Assembly: GCA_037953625.1 (NCBI GenBank)
Contig: CM075651.1
Span: 104,285,001-104,349,000, forward strand
Direction: 5' to 3'
DNA length: 64,000 nucleotides
Source of the DNA: Crotalaria pallida
Lineage: Eukaryota > Streptophyta > Magnoliopsida > Fabales > Fabaceae
Both the position numbers and the translations under genes were made by a program. The notes under the pieces were generated by a model. It searched no databases, was not told the DNA's origin, and saw only the letters and a program-made list of their open reading frames with translations. Positions 51,282 through 62,330 of this stretch are shown here, in pieces (position 1 is the stretch's first letter; each line of letters begins with the position of its first letter).

Positions 51282-52539
51282 TCTAGGAATGTTTATTAGG
51301 ACTTATACGAACCTTTAGAATGATCCTAAACATTGCTTGGTACCCCTAGGGACGTAGACGGTGTAGCATTAGTCCTTGGAGGTTCTAACAAGTGTAGAAT
51401 GGTTAAGAGAGTATACTAAAGGCTTAGAATTGTCTAGGAATGTGTATTAGGACTTATACGAACCTTTAGAATGATCCTAAACATTGCTTGGTACCCCTAG
51501 GAACGTAGATGGTGTAGCATGAGTCCTTGGAGGTTCTAACAAGTGTAGATTGGTTAAGAGAGTATTCTAAAGGCTTAGAATGGTCTAGGAATGTGTATTA
51601 GGACATATACGAACCTTTAGAATGATCCTAAACATTGCTAGGTATCCCAAGGGACGTAGAAGGTGTAGCATGAGTCCTTGGTGGTTCTAACAAGTGTAGA
51701 ATGGTTAACAAAGTATTCTAAAGGCTTAGAATGGTCTAGGAATGTGTATTAGGACTTATATGAACCATTAGAATGATCCTAAACATTGCTTGAGTCCCTA
51801 AGGGATGTAGAGGTTGTAGCATCAGTCCTTGGAGGTTCTAACAAGTGTAGAATGGTTAAGAGTGTATTCTAAAGGCTTAGAATGGTCTAGGAATGTGTAT
51901 TAGGACTTATACGAACCTTTAGAATGATCCTAAACATTGCTTGGTACCCCTAGAGACGTAGAGGGTGTAGCATGAGTCCTTGGAGGTACTAACAAGTGTA
52001 GAATGGTTAACAAAGTATTCTAAAGGCTTAGAATGGTCTAGGAATGTGTATTAGGACTTATAAGAACCATTAGAATGATCCTAAACATTGCTTGAGTCCC
52101 CAAGGGACGTAGAGGGTGTAACATGAGTCCTTGGAGGTTCTAACAGGTGTTGAATGGTTAAGAGAGTATTCTAAAGGCTTAGAATGGTCTAGGAATGTGT
52201 ATTTGGACATATACGAACCTTTAGAATGATCCTAAACATTGCTTGGTACTCCTAGGGACGTAGAGGGTGTTGCATGAATCCTTGGAGATTCTAACAAGTG
52301 TAGAATGGTTAACAGAGTATTCTAAAGGCTTAGAACGGTCTAGGAATGTGTATTAGGACTTATAAGAACCATTAGAATGATCCTAAACATTGCTTGAGTC
52401 CCCAAGGGATGTAGAGGTTGTAGCATAAGTCCTTGGAGGTTCTAACAAGTGTAGAATGGTTAAGAGAGTATTCTTAAGGCTTAGAATGGTCTAGGAATGT
52501 GTATTAGGAATTATACGAACCATTAGAATGATCCTAAAC
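51282..52539. repeat. Third copy of the ctagagacg block (17 monomers after the first)
   Basis: Matches 48,715-49,972 at an offset of 2,567 bp, until the S-type monomer at 52,539 reads caccgcttgg rather than cactgctttg. The first and third copies share the gacggtgtagcattag monomer that the middle copy lacks, so the 17-mer was probably duplicated whole or the middle copy lost a segment. Confidence 0.82.
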
Positions 52540-55500
52540 ACCGCTTGGTGCCCCAAGGCACGTAAAGGGTGTAGCATGAGTCCTTGGAGGTTCTAACAAG
52601 TGTAGAATGGTTAAGAGAGTATGCTAAAGGCTTAGAAGGGTCTAGGAATGTGTATTAGGACTTATAAGAACCATTAGAATGATCCTAAACATTGCTTGAG
52701 TCCCCAAGGGACGTAGAGGATGTAGCATGAGTCCTTGGAGGTTCTAACAAGTGTAGAATGGTTAACAGAGTATTCTAAAGGCTTAGAACGGTCTAGGAAT
52801 GTGTATTAGGACTTATATGAACCATTAGAATGATCCTAAACATTGCTTGAGTCCCCAAGGGATGTAGAGGTTGTAGCATAAGTCCTTGGAGGTTCTAACA
52901 TGTGTAGAATTGTTAAGAGAGTATTCTAAAGGCTTAGAATGGTGTAGGAATGTATATTAGGACTTATACGAACCTTTAGAATGATCCTAAACATTGCTTG
53001 GTACCCCTAGGGACGTAGAGGGTGTAGCATGAGTCGTTGGAGGTTCTAACAAGTGTAGAATGGTTAACAAAGTATTCTAAAGGCTTAGAATGGTCTAGGA
53101 ATGTGTATTAGGACTTATAAGAACCTTTAGAATGATCCTAAACATTGCTTGAGTCCCCAAGGGACGTAGAGGGTGTAGCATGAGTCATTGGAGGTTCTAA
53201 CAGGTGTAGAATGGTTAAGAGAGTATTCTAAAGGCTTAGAATGGTCTAGGAATGTGTATTAGGACATATACGAACCTTTAGAATGATCCTAAACTTTGCT
53301 TGGTATCCCTAGGGACGTAGAGGGTGTTGCATGAATCCTTGGAGATTCTAACAAGTGTAGAACGGTTAACAGAGTATTCTAATATCTTAGAACGGTCTAG
53401 GAATGTGTATTAGGACTTATATGAACCATTAGAATGATCCTAAACATTGCTTGATTCCCCAAGGGATGTAGAGGTTGTAGCATAAGTCCTTGGACGTTCT
53501 AACAAGTGTAGAATTGTTAAGAGAGTATTTTAAAGGCTTAGAATGGTCTAGGAATGTGTATTAGGACTTATAAGAACCATTAGAATGATCCTAAACACCG
53601 CTTGGTGCCCCAAGGCACGTAAAGGGTGTAGCATGAGTCCTTGGAGGTTCTAACAAGTGTAGAATGGTTAAGAGAGTATGCTAAAGGCTTAGAAGGGTCT
53701 AGGAATGTGTATTAGGACTTATAAGAACCATTAGAATGATCCTAAACATTGCTTGAGTCCCCAAGGGACGTAGAGGATGTAGCATGAGTCCTTGGAGGTT
53801 CTAACAGGTGTAGAATGGTTAAGAGAGTATTCTAAAGGCTTAGAATGGTCTAGGAATGTGTATTAGGACATATACGAACCTTTAGAATGATCCTAAACAT
53901 TGCTAGGTATCCCAAGGGACGTAGAAGGTGTAGCATGAATCCTTGGAGGTTCTAACAAGTGTAGAATGATTAAGAGAGTATTCTAAAGGCTTAGAATGGT
54001 CTAGGAATGTGTATTAGGACTTATACGAACCTTTATAATGATCCAAAACATTGCTTGGTACCCCTAGGGACGTAGAGGGTGTAGCATGAGTGCTTGGAGG
54101 TTCTAACAAGTGTAGAATGGTTAACAAAGTATTCTAAAGGCTTAGAATGGTCTAGGAATGTGTATTAGGACTTATAAGAACCATTAGAATGATCCTAAAC
54201 ATTGCTTGAGTCCCCAAGGGACGTAGAGGGTGTAGCATGAGTCCTTGGAGGTTCTAACAGGTGTAGAATGGTTAAGAGAGTATTCTAAAGGCTTAGAATG
54301 GTCTAGGAATGTGTATTAGGACATATACGAACCTTTAGAATGATCCTAAACATTGCTAGGTATCGCAAGGGACGAAGAAGGTGTAGCATGAATCCTTGGA
54401 GGTTCTAACAAGTGTAGAATGGTTAAGAGAGTATACTAAAGGCTTAGAATGGTCTAGGAATGTGTATTAGGACTTATACGAACCTTTAGAATGATCCTAA
54501 ACATTGCTTGGTACCCCTAGGAACGTAGATGGTGTAGCATGAGTCCTTGGAGGTTCTAACAAGTGTAGAATGGTTAAGAGAGTATTCTAAAGGCTTAGAA
54601 CGGTCTAGGAATGTGTATAAGGACTTATATGAACCATTAGAATGATCCTAAACATTGCTTGAGTCCCCAAGGGATGTAGAGGTTGTAGCATAAGTCCTTG
54701 GAGGTTCTAACTAGTGTAGAATGGTTAATAGAGTATTCTAAAGGTTTAGAATGGTCTAGGAATGTGTATTAGGACATATACGAACCTTTAGAATGATCCT
54801 AAACATTGTTAGGTATCCCAAGGGACGTAGAAGGTGTAGCATGAATCCTTGGAGGTTCTAACAAGTGTAGAATGATTAAGAGAGTATTCTAAAGGCTTAG
54901 ATTGGTCTAGGAATGTGTATTAGGACTTATACGAACCTTTAGAATGATCCAAAACATTGCTTGGTACCTCTAGGGACGTAGAGGGTGTAGCATGAGTCCT
55001 TGGAGGTTCTAACAAGTGTAGAATGGTTAACAAAGTATTCTAAAGGCTTAGAATGGTCTAGGAATGTGTATTAGGACTTATAAGAACCATTAGAATGATC
55101 CTAAACATTGCTTGAGTCCCCAAGGGACATAGAGGGTGTAGCATGAGTCCTTGGAGGTTCTAACAGGTGTAGAATGGTTAAGAGAATATTCTAAAGGCTT
55201 AGAATGGTCTAGGAATGTGTATTAGGACATATACGAACCTTTAGAATGATCCTAAACATTGCTAGGTATCGCAAGGGACGTAGAAGGTGTAGCATGAATC
55301 CTTGGAGGTTCTAACAAGTGTAGAATGGTTAAGAGAGTATACTAAAGGCTTAGAATGGTCTAGGAATGTGTAATAGGACTTATACGAACCTTTAGAATGA
55401 TCCTAAACATTGCTTGGTACCCCTAGGAACGTAGATGGTGTAGCATGAGTCCTTGGATGTTCTAACAAGTGTAGAATGGTTAAGAGAGTATTCTAAAGGC

Positions 55501-56345
55501 TTAGAACGGTCTTGGAATGTGTACTAGGACTTATATGAACCATTAGAATGATCCTAAACATTGCTGGAGTCCCCAAGTGATGTAGAGGTTGTAGCATAAG
55601 TCCTTTTAGGTTCTAACTAGTGTAGAATGGTTAAGAGAGTATTCTAAAGGTTTAGAATGGTCTAGGAATGTGTATTAGGACATATACGAACCTTTAGAAT
55701 GATCCTAAACATTGTTAGGTATCCCAAGGGACGTAGAAGGTGTAGCATGAATCCTTGGAGGTTCTAACAAGTGTAGAATGATTAAGAGAGTATTCTAAAG
55801 GCTTAGAATGGTCTAGGAATGTGTATTAGGACTTATAAGAACCATTAGAATGATCCTAAACACCGCTTGGTGCCCCAAGGCACGTAAAGGGTGTAGCATG
55901 AGTCCTTGGAGGTTCTAACAAGTGTAGAATGGTTAAGAGAGTATGCTAAAGGCTTAGAAGGGTCTAGGAATGTGTATTAGGACTTATACGAACCATTAGA
56001 ATGATCCTAAACATTGCTTGAGTCCCCAAGGGACGTAGAGGATGTAGCATGAGTCCTTGGAGGTTCTAACAAGTGTAGAATGGTTAAGAGAGTATTCTAA
56101 AGGCTTAGAATGGTCTAGGAATGTGTATTAGGACATATACGAACCTTTAGAATGATCCTAAACATTGCTAGGTATCCCAAGGGACGTAGAAGGTGTAGCA
56201 TGAATCCTTGGAGGTTCTAACAAGTGTAGAATGATTAAGAGAGTATTCTAAAGGCTTAGAATGGTCTAGGAATGTGTATTAGGACTTATACGAACCTTTA
56301 GAATGATCCAAAACATTGCTTGGTACCCCTAGGGACGTAGAGGGT
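52540..56345. repeat. Mixed domain 2 monomers with a six-monomer near-repeat
   Basis: About 25 monomers. The word ggtatcgcaagg near 54,361 and 55,266 (905 bp, six monomers minus 1 bp) marks a repeated P-R-Q-Q-P-R series. Each copy includes the gttaatagag or gttaagagag monomer with ggtttagaatgg. The 55,261-55,560 copy shows several single changes (gtaatagg, ccttggatg, gctggagtcc, aagtgatg). Nothing but satellite is present. Confidence 0.72.
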
Positions 56346-57746
56346 GTAGCATGAGTCCTTGGAGGTTCTAACAAGTGTAGAATGGTTAACAAAGTATTCT
56401 AAAGGCTTAGAATGGTCTAGGAATGTGTATTAGGACTTATAAGAACCATTAGAATGATCCTAAACATTGCTTGAGTCCCCAAGGGACGTAGAGGGTGTAG
56501 CATGAGTCCTTGGAGGTTCTAACAGGTGTAGAATGGTTAAGAGAGTATTCTAAAGGCTTAGAATGGTCTAGGAATGTGTATTAGGACATATACGAACCTT
56601 TAGAATGATCCTAAACATTGCTAGGTATCGCAAGGGACGTAGAAGGTGTAGCATGAATCCTTGGAGGTTCTAACAAGTGTAGAATGGTTAAGAGAGTATA
56701 CTAAAGGCTTAGAATGGTCTAGGAATGTGTATTAGGACTTATACGAACCTTTAGAATGATCCAAAACATTGCTTGGTACCCCTAGGAACGTAGATGGTGT
56801 AGCATGAGTCCTTGGAGGTTCTAACAAGTGTAGAATGGTTAACAAAGTATTCTAAAGGCTTAGAATGGTCTAGGAATGTGTATTAGGACTTATAAGAACC
56901 ATTAGAATGATCCTAAACATTGCTTGAGTCCCCAAGGGACGTAGAGGGTGTAGCATGAGTCCTTGGAGGTTCTAACAGGTGTAGAATGGTTAAGAGAGTA
57001 TTCTAAAGGCTTAGAATGGTCTAGGAATGTGTATTAGGACATATACGAACCTTTAGAATGATCCTAAACATTGCTAGGTATCGCAAGGGACGTAGAAGGT
57101 GTAGCATGAATCCTTGGAGGTTCTAACAAGTGTAGAATGGTTAAGAGAGTATACTAAAGGCTTAGAATGGTCTAGGAATGTGTATTAGGACTTATACGAA
57201 CCTTTAGAATGATCCTAAACATTGCTTGGTACCCCTAGGAACGTAGATGGTGTAGCATGAGTCCTTGGAGGTTCTAACAAGTGTAGAATGGTTAACAAAG
57301 TATTCTAAAGGCTTAGAATGGTCTAGGAATGTGTATTAGGACTTATAAGAACCATTAGAATGATCCTAAACATTGCTTGAGTCCCCAAGGGACGTAGAGG
57401 GTGTAGCATGAGTCCTTGGAGGTTCTAACAGGTGTAGAATGGTTAAGAGAGTATTCTAAAGGCTTAGAATGGTCTAGGAATGTGTATTAGGACATATACG
57501 AACCTTTAGAATGATCCTAAACATTGCTAGGTATTGCAAGGGACGTAGAAGGTGTAGCATGAATCCTTGGAGGTTCTAACAAGTGTAGAATGGTTAAGAG
57601 AGTATACTAAAGGCTTAGAATGGTCTAGGAATGTGTATTAGGACTTATACGAACCTTTAGAATGATCCTAAACATTGCTTGGTACCCCTAGGAACGTAGA
57701 TGGTGTAGCATGAGTCCTTGGAGGTTCTAACAAGTGTAGAATGGTT
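56346..57746. repeat. Trimeric higher-order array, about 3 copies of 453 bp
   Basis: The word tat(c/t)gcaaggg starts at 56,626, 57,079 and 57,532, exactly 453 bp apart (3 x 151). Each trimer runs Q (ctaggaacgtagatgg), P (attgcttgagtcccc), then R (gctaggtatcgcaag). The third copy reads tattgcaag, a C-to-T change at its CpG. Almost no other differences were seen, so the amplification is recent. Confidence 0.9.
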
Positions 57747-60444
57747 AAGAGAGTATTCTAAAGGCTTAGAACGGTCTAGGAATGTGTATAAGGACTTATA
57801 TGAACCATTAGAATGATCCTAAACATTGCTTGAGTCCCCAAGGGATGTAGAGGTTGTAGCATAAGTCCTTGGAGGTTCTAACTAGTGTAGAATGGTTAAT
57901 AGAGTATTCTAAAGGTTTAGAATGGTCTAGGAATGTGTATTAGGACATATACGAACCTTTAGAATGATCCTAAACATTGTTAGGTATCCCAAGGGACGTA
58001 GAAGGTGTAGCATGAATCCTTGGAGGTTCTAACAAGTGTAGAATGATTAAGAGAGTATTCTAAAGGCTTAGATTGGTCTAGGAATGTGTATTAGGACTTA
58101 TACGAACCTTTAGAATGATCCAAAACATTGCTTGGTACCTCTAGGGACGTAGAGGGTGTAGCATGAGTCCTTGGAGGTTCTAACAAGTGTAGAATGGTTA
58201 ACAAAGTATTCTAAAGGCTTAGAATGGTCTAGGAATGTGTATTAGGACTTATAATAACCATTAGAATGATCCTAAACATTGCTTGAGTCCCCAAGGGACG
58301 TAGAGGATGTAGCATGAGTCCTTGGAGGTTCTAACAGGTGTAGAATGGTTTAGACAGTATTCTAAAGGCTAAGAATGGTCTAGGAATGTTTATTAGGACT
58401 TATACGAACCTTTAGAATGATCCTAAACATTGCTTGGTACCCCTAGGGACGTAGACGGTGTAGCATTAGTCCTTGGAGGTTCTAACAAGTGTAGAATGGT
58501 TAAGAGAGTATACTAAAGGCTTAGAATGGTCTAGGAATGTGTATTAGGACTTATACGAACCTTTAGAATGATCCAAAACATTGCTTGGTACCCCTAGGGA
58601 CGTAGAGGGTGTAGCATGAGTCCTTGGAGGTTCTAACAAGTGTAGAATGGTTAACAAAGTATTCTAAAGGCTTAGAATGGTCTAGGAATGTGTATTAGGA
58701 CTTATAAGAACCATTAGAATGATCCTAAACATTGCTTGAGTCCCCAAGGGACATAGAGGGTGTAGCATGAGTCCTTGGAGGTTCTAACAGGTGTAGAATG
58801 GTTAAGAGAGTATTCTAAAGGCTTAGAATGGTCTAGGAATGTGTATTAGGACATATACGAACCTTTAGAATGATCCTAAACATTGCTAGGTATCGCAAGG
58901 GACGTAGAAGGTGTAGCATGAATCCTTGGAGGTTCTAACAAGTGTAGAATGGTTAAGAGAGTATACTAAAGGCTTAGAATGGTCTAGGAATGTGTATTAG
59001 GACTTATACGAACCTTTAGAATGATCCTAAACATTGCTTGGTACCCCTAGGAACGTAGATGGTGTAGCATGAGTCCTTGGAGGTTCTAACAAGTGTAGAA
59101 TGGTTAACAAAGTATTCTAAAGGCTTAGAATGGTCTAGGAATGTGTATTAGGACATATACGAACCTTTAGTATGATCCTAAACATTGCTAGGTATCGCAA
59201 GGGACGTAGAAGGTGTAGCATGAATCCTTGGAGGTTCTAACAAGTGTAGAATGGTTAAGAGAGTATACTAAAGGCTTAGAATGGTCTAGGAATGTGTATT
59301 AGGACTTATACGAACCTTTAGAATGATCCTAAACATTGCTTGGTACCCCTAGGAACGTAGATGGTGTAGCATGAGTCCTTAAAGGTTCTAACAAGTGTAG
59401 AATGATTAACAGAGTATTCTAAAGGCTTAGAATGGTCTAGGAATGTGTATTAGGACTTATAAGAACCTTTAGAATGATCCTAAACATTGCTAGGTATCGC
59501 AAGGGACGTAGAAGGTGTAGCATGAGTCCTTGGAGGTTCTAATAAGTGTAGAATGGTTAAGAGAGTATTCTAAAGGCTAAGAATGGTCTAGGAATGTTTA
59601 TTAGGACTTATACGAACCTTTAGAATGATCCTAAACATTGCTTGGTACCCCTAGGGACGTAGACGGTGTAGCATTAGTCCTTGGAGGTTCTAACAAGTGT
59701 AGAATGGTTAAGAGAGTATACTAAAGGCTTAGAATGGTTTAGGAATGTGTATTATTACTTATACGAACCTTTAGAATGATCCTAAACATTGCTTGGTACC
59801 CCTAGGGACGTAGACGGTGTAGCATTAGTCCTTGGAGGTTCTAACAAGTGTAGAATGGTTAAGAGAGTATACTAAAGGCTTAGAATGGTTTAGGAATGTG
59901 TATTATTACTTATACGAACCTTTAGAATGATCCTAAACATTGCTTGGTACCCCTAGGAACGTAGATGGTGTAGCATGAGTCCTTGGATGTTCTAACAAGT
60001 GTAGATTGGTTAAGAGAGTATTCTAAAGGCTTAGAACGGTCTAGGAATGTGTATTAGGACTTATATGAACCATTAGAATGATCCTAAACATTGCTTGAGT
60101 CCCCAAGGGATGTAGAGGTTGTAGCATAAGTCCTTGGAGGTTCTAACTCGTGTAGAATGGTTAAGAGAGTATTCTAAAGGTTTAGAATGGTCTAGGAATG
60201 TGTATTAGGACATATACGAACCTTTAGAATGATCCTAAACATTGTTAGGTATCCCAAGGGACGTAGAAGGTGTAGCATGAATCCTTGGAGGTTCTAACAA
60301 GTGTAGAATGATTAAGAGAGTATTCTAAAGGCTTAGAATGGTCTAGGAATGTGTATTAGGACTTATATGAACCATTAGAATGATCATAAACATTGCTTGA
60401 GTCCCCAAGGGATGTAGAGGTTGTAGCATGAGTCCTTGGAGGTT
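57747..60444. repeat. Mixed Q/R/P monomers with dimer and single-monomer duplications
   Basis: About 18 monomers. The word tatcgcaaggg at 58,891, 59,193 and 59,495 is spaced 302 bp (dimers of R and Q). At 59,618-59,930 one Q-type monomer with gacggtgtagcattag and the rare gtgtattattactt is present twice in succession, a single-monomer duplication. Only satellite is present. Confidence 0.8.
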
Positions 60445-62330
60445 CTAACAAGTGTAGAATTGTTAAGAGAGTATTCTAAAGGCTTAGAATGGTCTAGGAA
60501 TGTGTATTAGGACTTATAAGAACCATTAGAATGATCCTACACACTGCTTGGTGCCCCAAGGCACGTAAAGGGTGTAGCATGAGTCCTTGGAGGTTCTAAC
60601 AAGTGTAGAATGGTTAAGAGAGTATGCTAAAGGCTTAGAAGGGTCTAGGAATGTGTATTAGGACTTATAAGAACCATTAGAATGATCCTAAACATTGCTT
60701 GAGTCCCCAAGGGACGTAGAGCGTGTAGCATGAGTCCTTAGTGGTTCTAACACGTGTAGAATGGTTAAGAGAGTATTCTAAAGGCTTAGAATGGTCTAGG
60801 AATGTGTATTAGGACTTATACGAACCTTTAGAATGATCCTAAACATTGCTAGGTATCCCAAGGGACGTAGAAGGTGTAGCATGAATCCTTGGAGGTTCTA
60901 ACAAGTGTAGAATTGTTAAGAGAGTATTCTAAAGGCTTAGAATGGTCTAGGAATGTGTATTAGGACTTATAAGAACCATTAGAATGATCCTACACACTGC
61001 TTGGTGCCCCAATGCACGTAGAGGGTGTAGCATGAGTCCTTGGAGGTTCTAACAAGTGTAGAATGGTTAAGAGAGTATGCTAAAGGCTTAGAAGGGTCTA
61101 GGAATGTGTATTAGGACTTATAAGAACCATTAGAATGATCCTAAACATTGCTTGAGTCCCCAAGGGACGTAGAGGGTGTAGCATGAGTCCTTAGTGGTTC
61201 TAACAGGTGTGGAATGGTTAAGAGAGTATTCTAAAGGCTTAGAATGGTCTAGGAATGTGTATTAGGACTTATACGAACCTTTAGAATGATCCTAAACATT
61301 GCTAGGTATCCCAAGGGACGTAGAAGGTGTAGCATGAATCCTTGGAGGTTCTAACAAGTGTAGAATTGTTAAGAGAGTATTCTAAAGGCTTAGAATGGTC
61401 TAGGAATGTGTATTAGGACTTATAAGAACCATTAGAATGATCCTACACACTGCTTGGTGCCCCAAGGCACGTAGAGGGTGTAGCATGAGTCCTTGGAGGT
61501 TCTAACAAGTGTAGAATGGTTAACAAAGTATTCTAAAGGCTTAGAAGGGTCTAGGAATGTGTATTAGGACTTATAAGAACCATTAGAATGATCCTAAACA
61601 TTGCTTGAGTCCCCAAGGGACGTAGAGGGTGTAGCATGAGTCCTTAGTGGTTCTAACAGGTGTGGAATGGTTAAGAGAGTATTCTAAAGGCTTAGAATGG
61701 TCTAGGAATGTGTATTAGGACTTATACGAACCTTTAGAATGATCCTAAACATTGCTAGGTATCCCAAGGGACGTAGAAGGTGTAGCATGAATCCTTGGAG
61801 GTTCTAACAAGTGTAGAATGGTTAAGAGAGTATTCTAAAGGCTTAGAATGGTCTAGGAATGTGTATTAGGACTTATAAGAACCATTAGAATGATCCTACA
61901 CACTGCTTGGTGCCCCAAGGCACGTAGAGGGTGTAGCATGAGTCCTTGGAGGTTCTAACAAGTGTAGAATGGTTAAGAGAGTATGCTAAAGGCTTAGAAG
62001 GGTCTAGGAATGTGTATTAGGACTTATAAGAACCATTAGAATGATCCTAAACATTGCTTGAGTCCCCAAGGGACGTAGAGGGTGTAGCATGAGTCCGTAG
62101 TGGTTCTAATAGGTGTAGAATGGTTAAGAGAGTATTCTAAAGGCTTAGAATGGTCTAGGAATGTGTATTAGGACATATACGAACCTTTAGAATGATCCTA
62201 AACATTGCTAGGTATCCCAAGGGACGTAGAAGGTGTAGCATGAATCCTTGGAGGTTCTAACAAGTGTAGAATTGTTAAGAGAGTATTCTAAAGGCTTAGA
62301 ATGGTCTAGGAATGTGTATTAGGACTTATA
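60445..62330. repeat. Trimeric higher-order array, about 4 copies of 453 bp (S-P-R)
   Basis: The word cctacacactg starts at 60,536, 60,989, 61,442 and 61,895, each 453 bp apart. The trimer is S (cttggtgcc then ccaaggcacg), P (ccttagtggttc), then R (gctaggtatccc). It is a different trimer from the one at 56.3-57.7 kb. Copy-specific changes are few: aatgcacg at about 61,011, gttaacaaag near 61,519, and gtccgtagtgg near 62,094. Confidence 0.9.
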
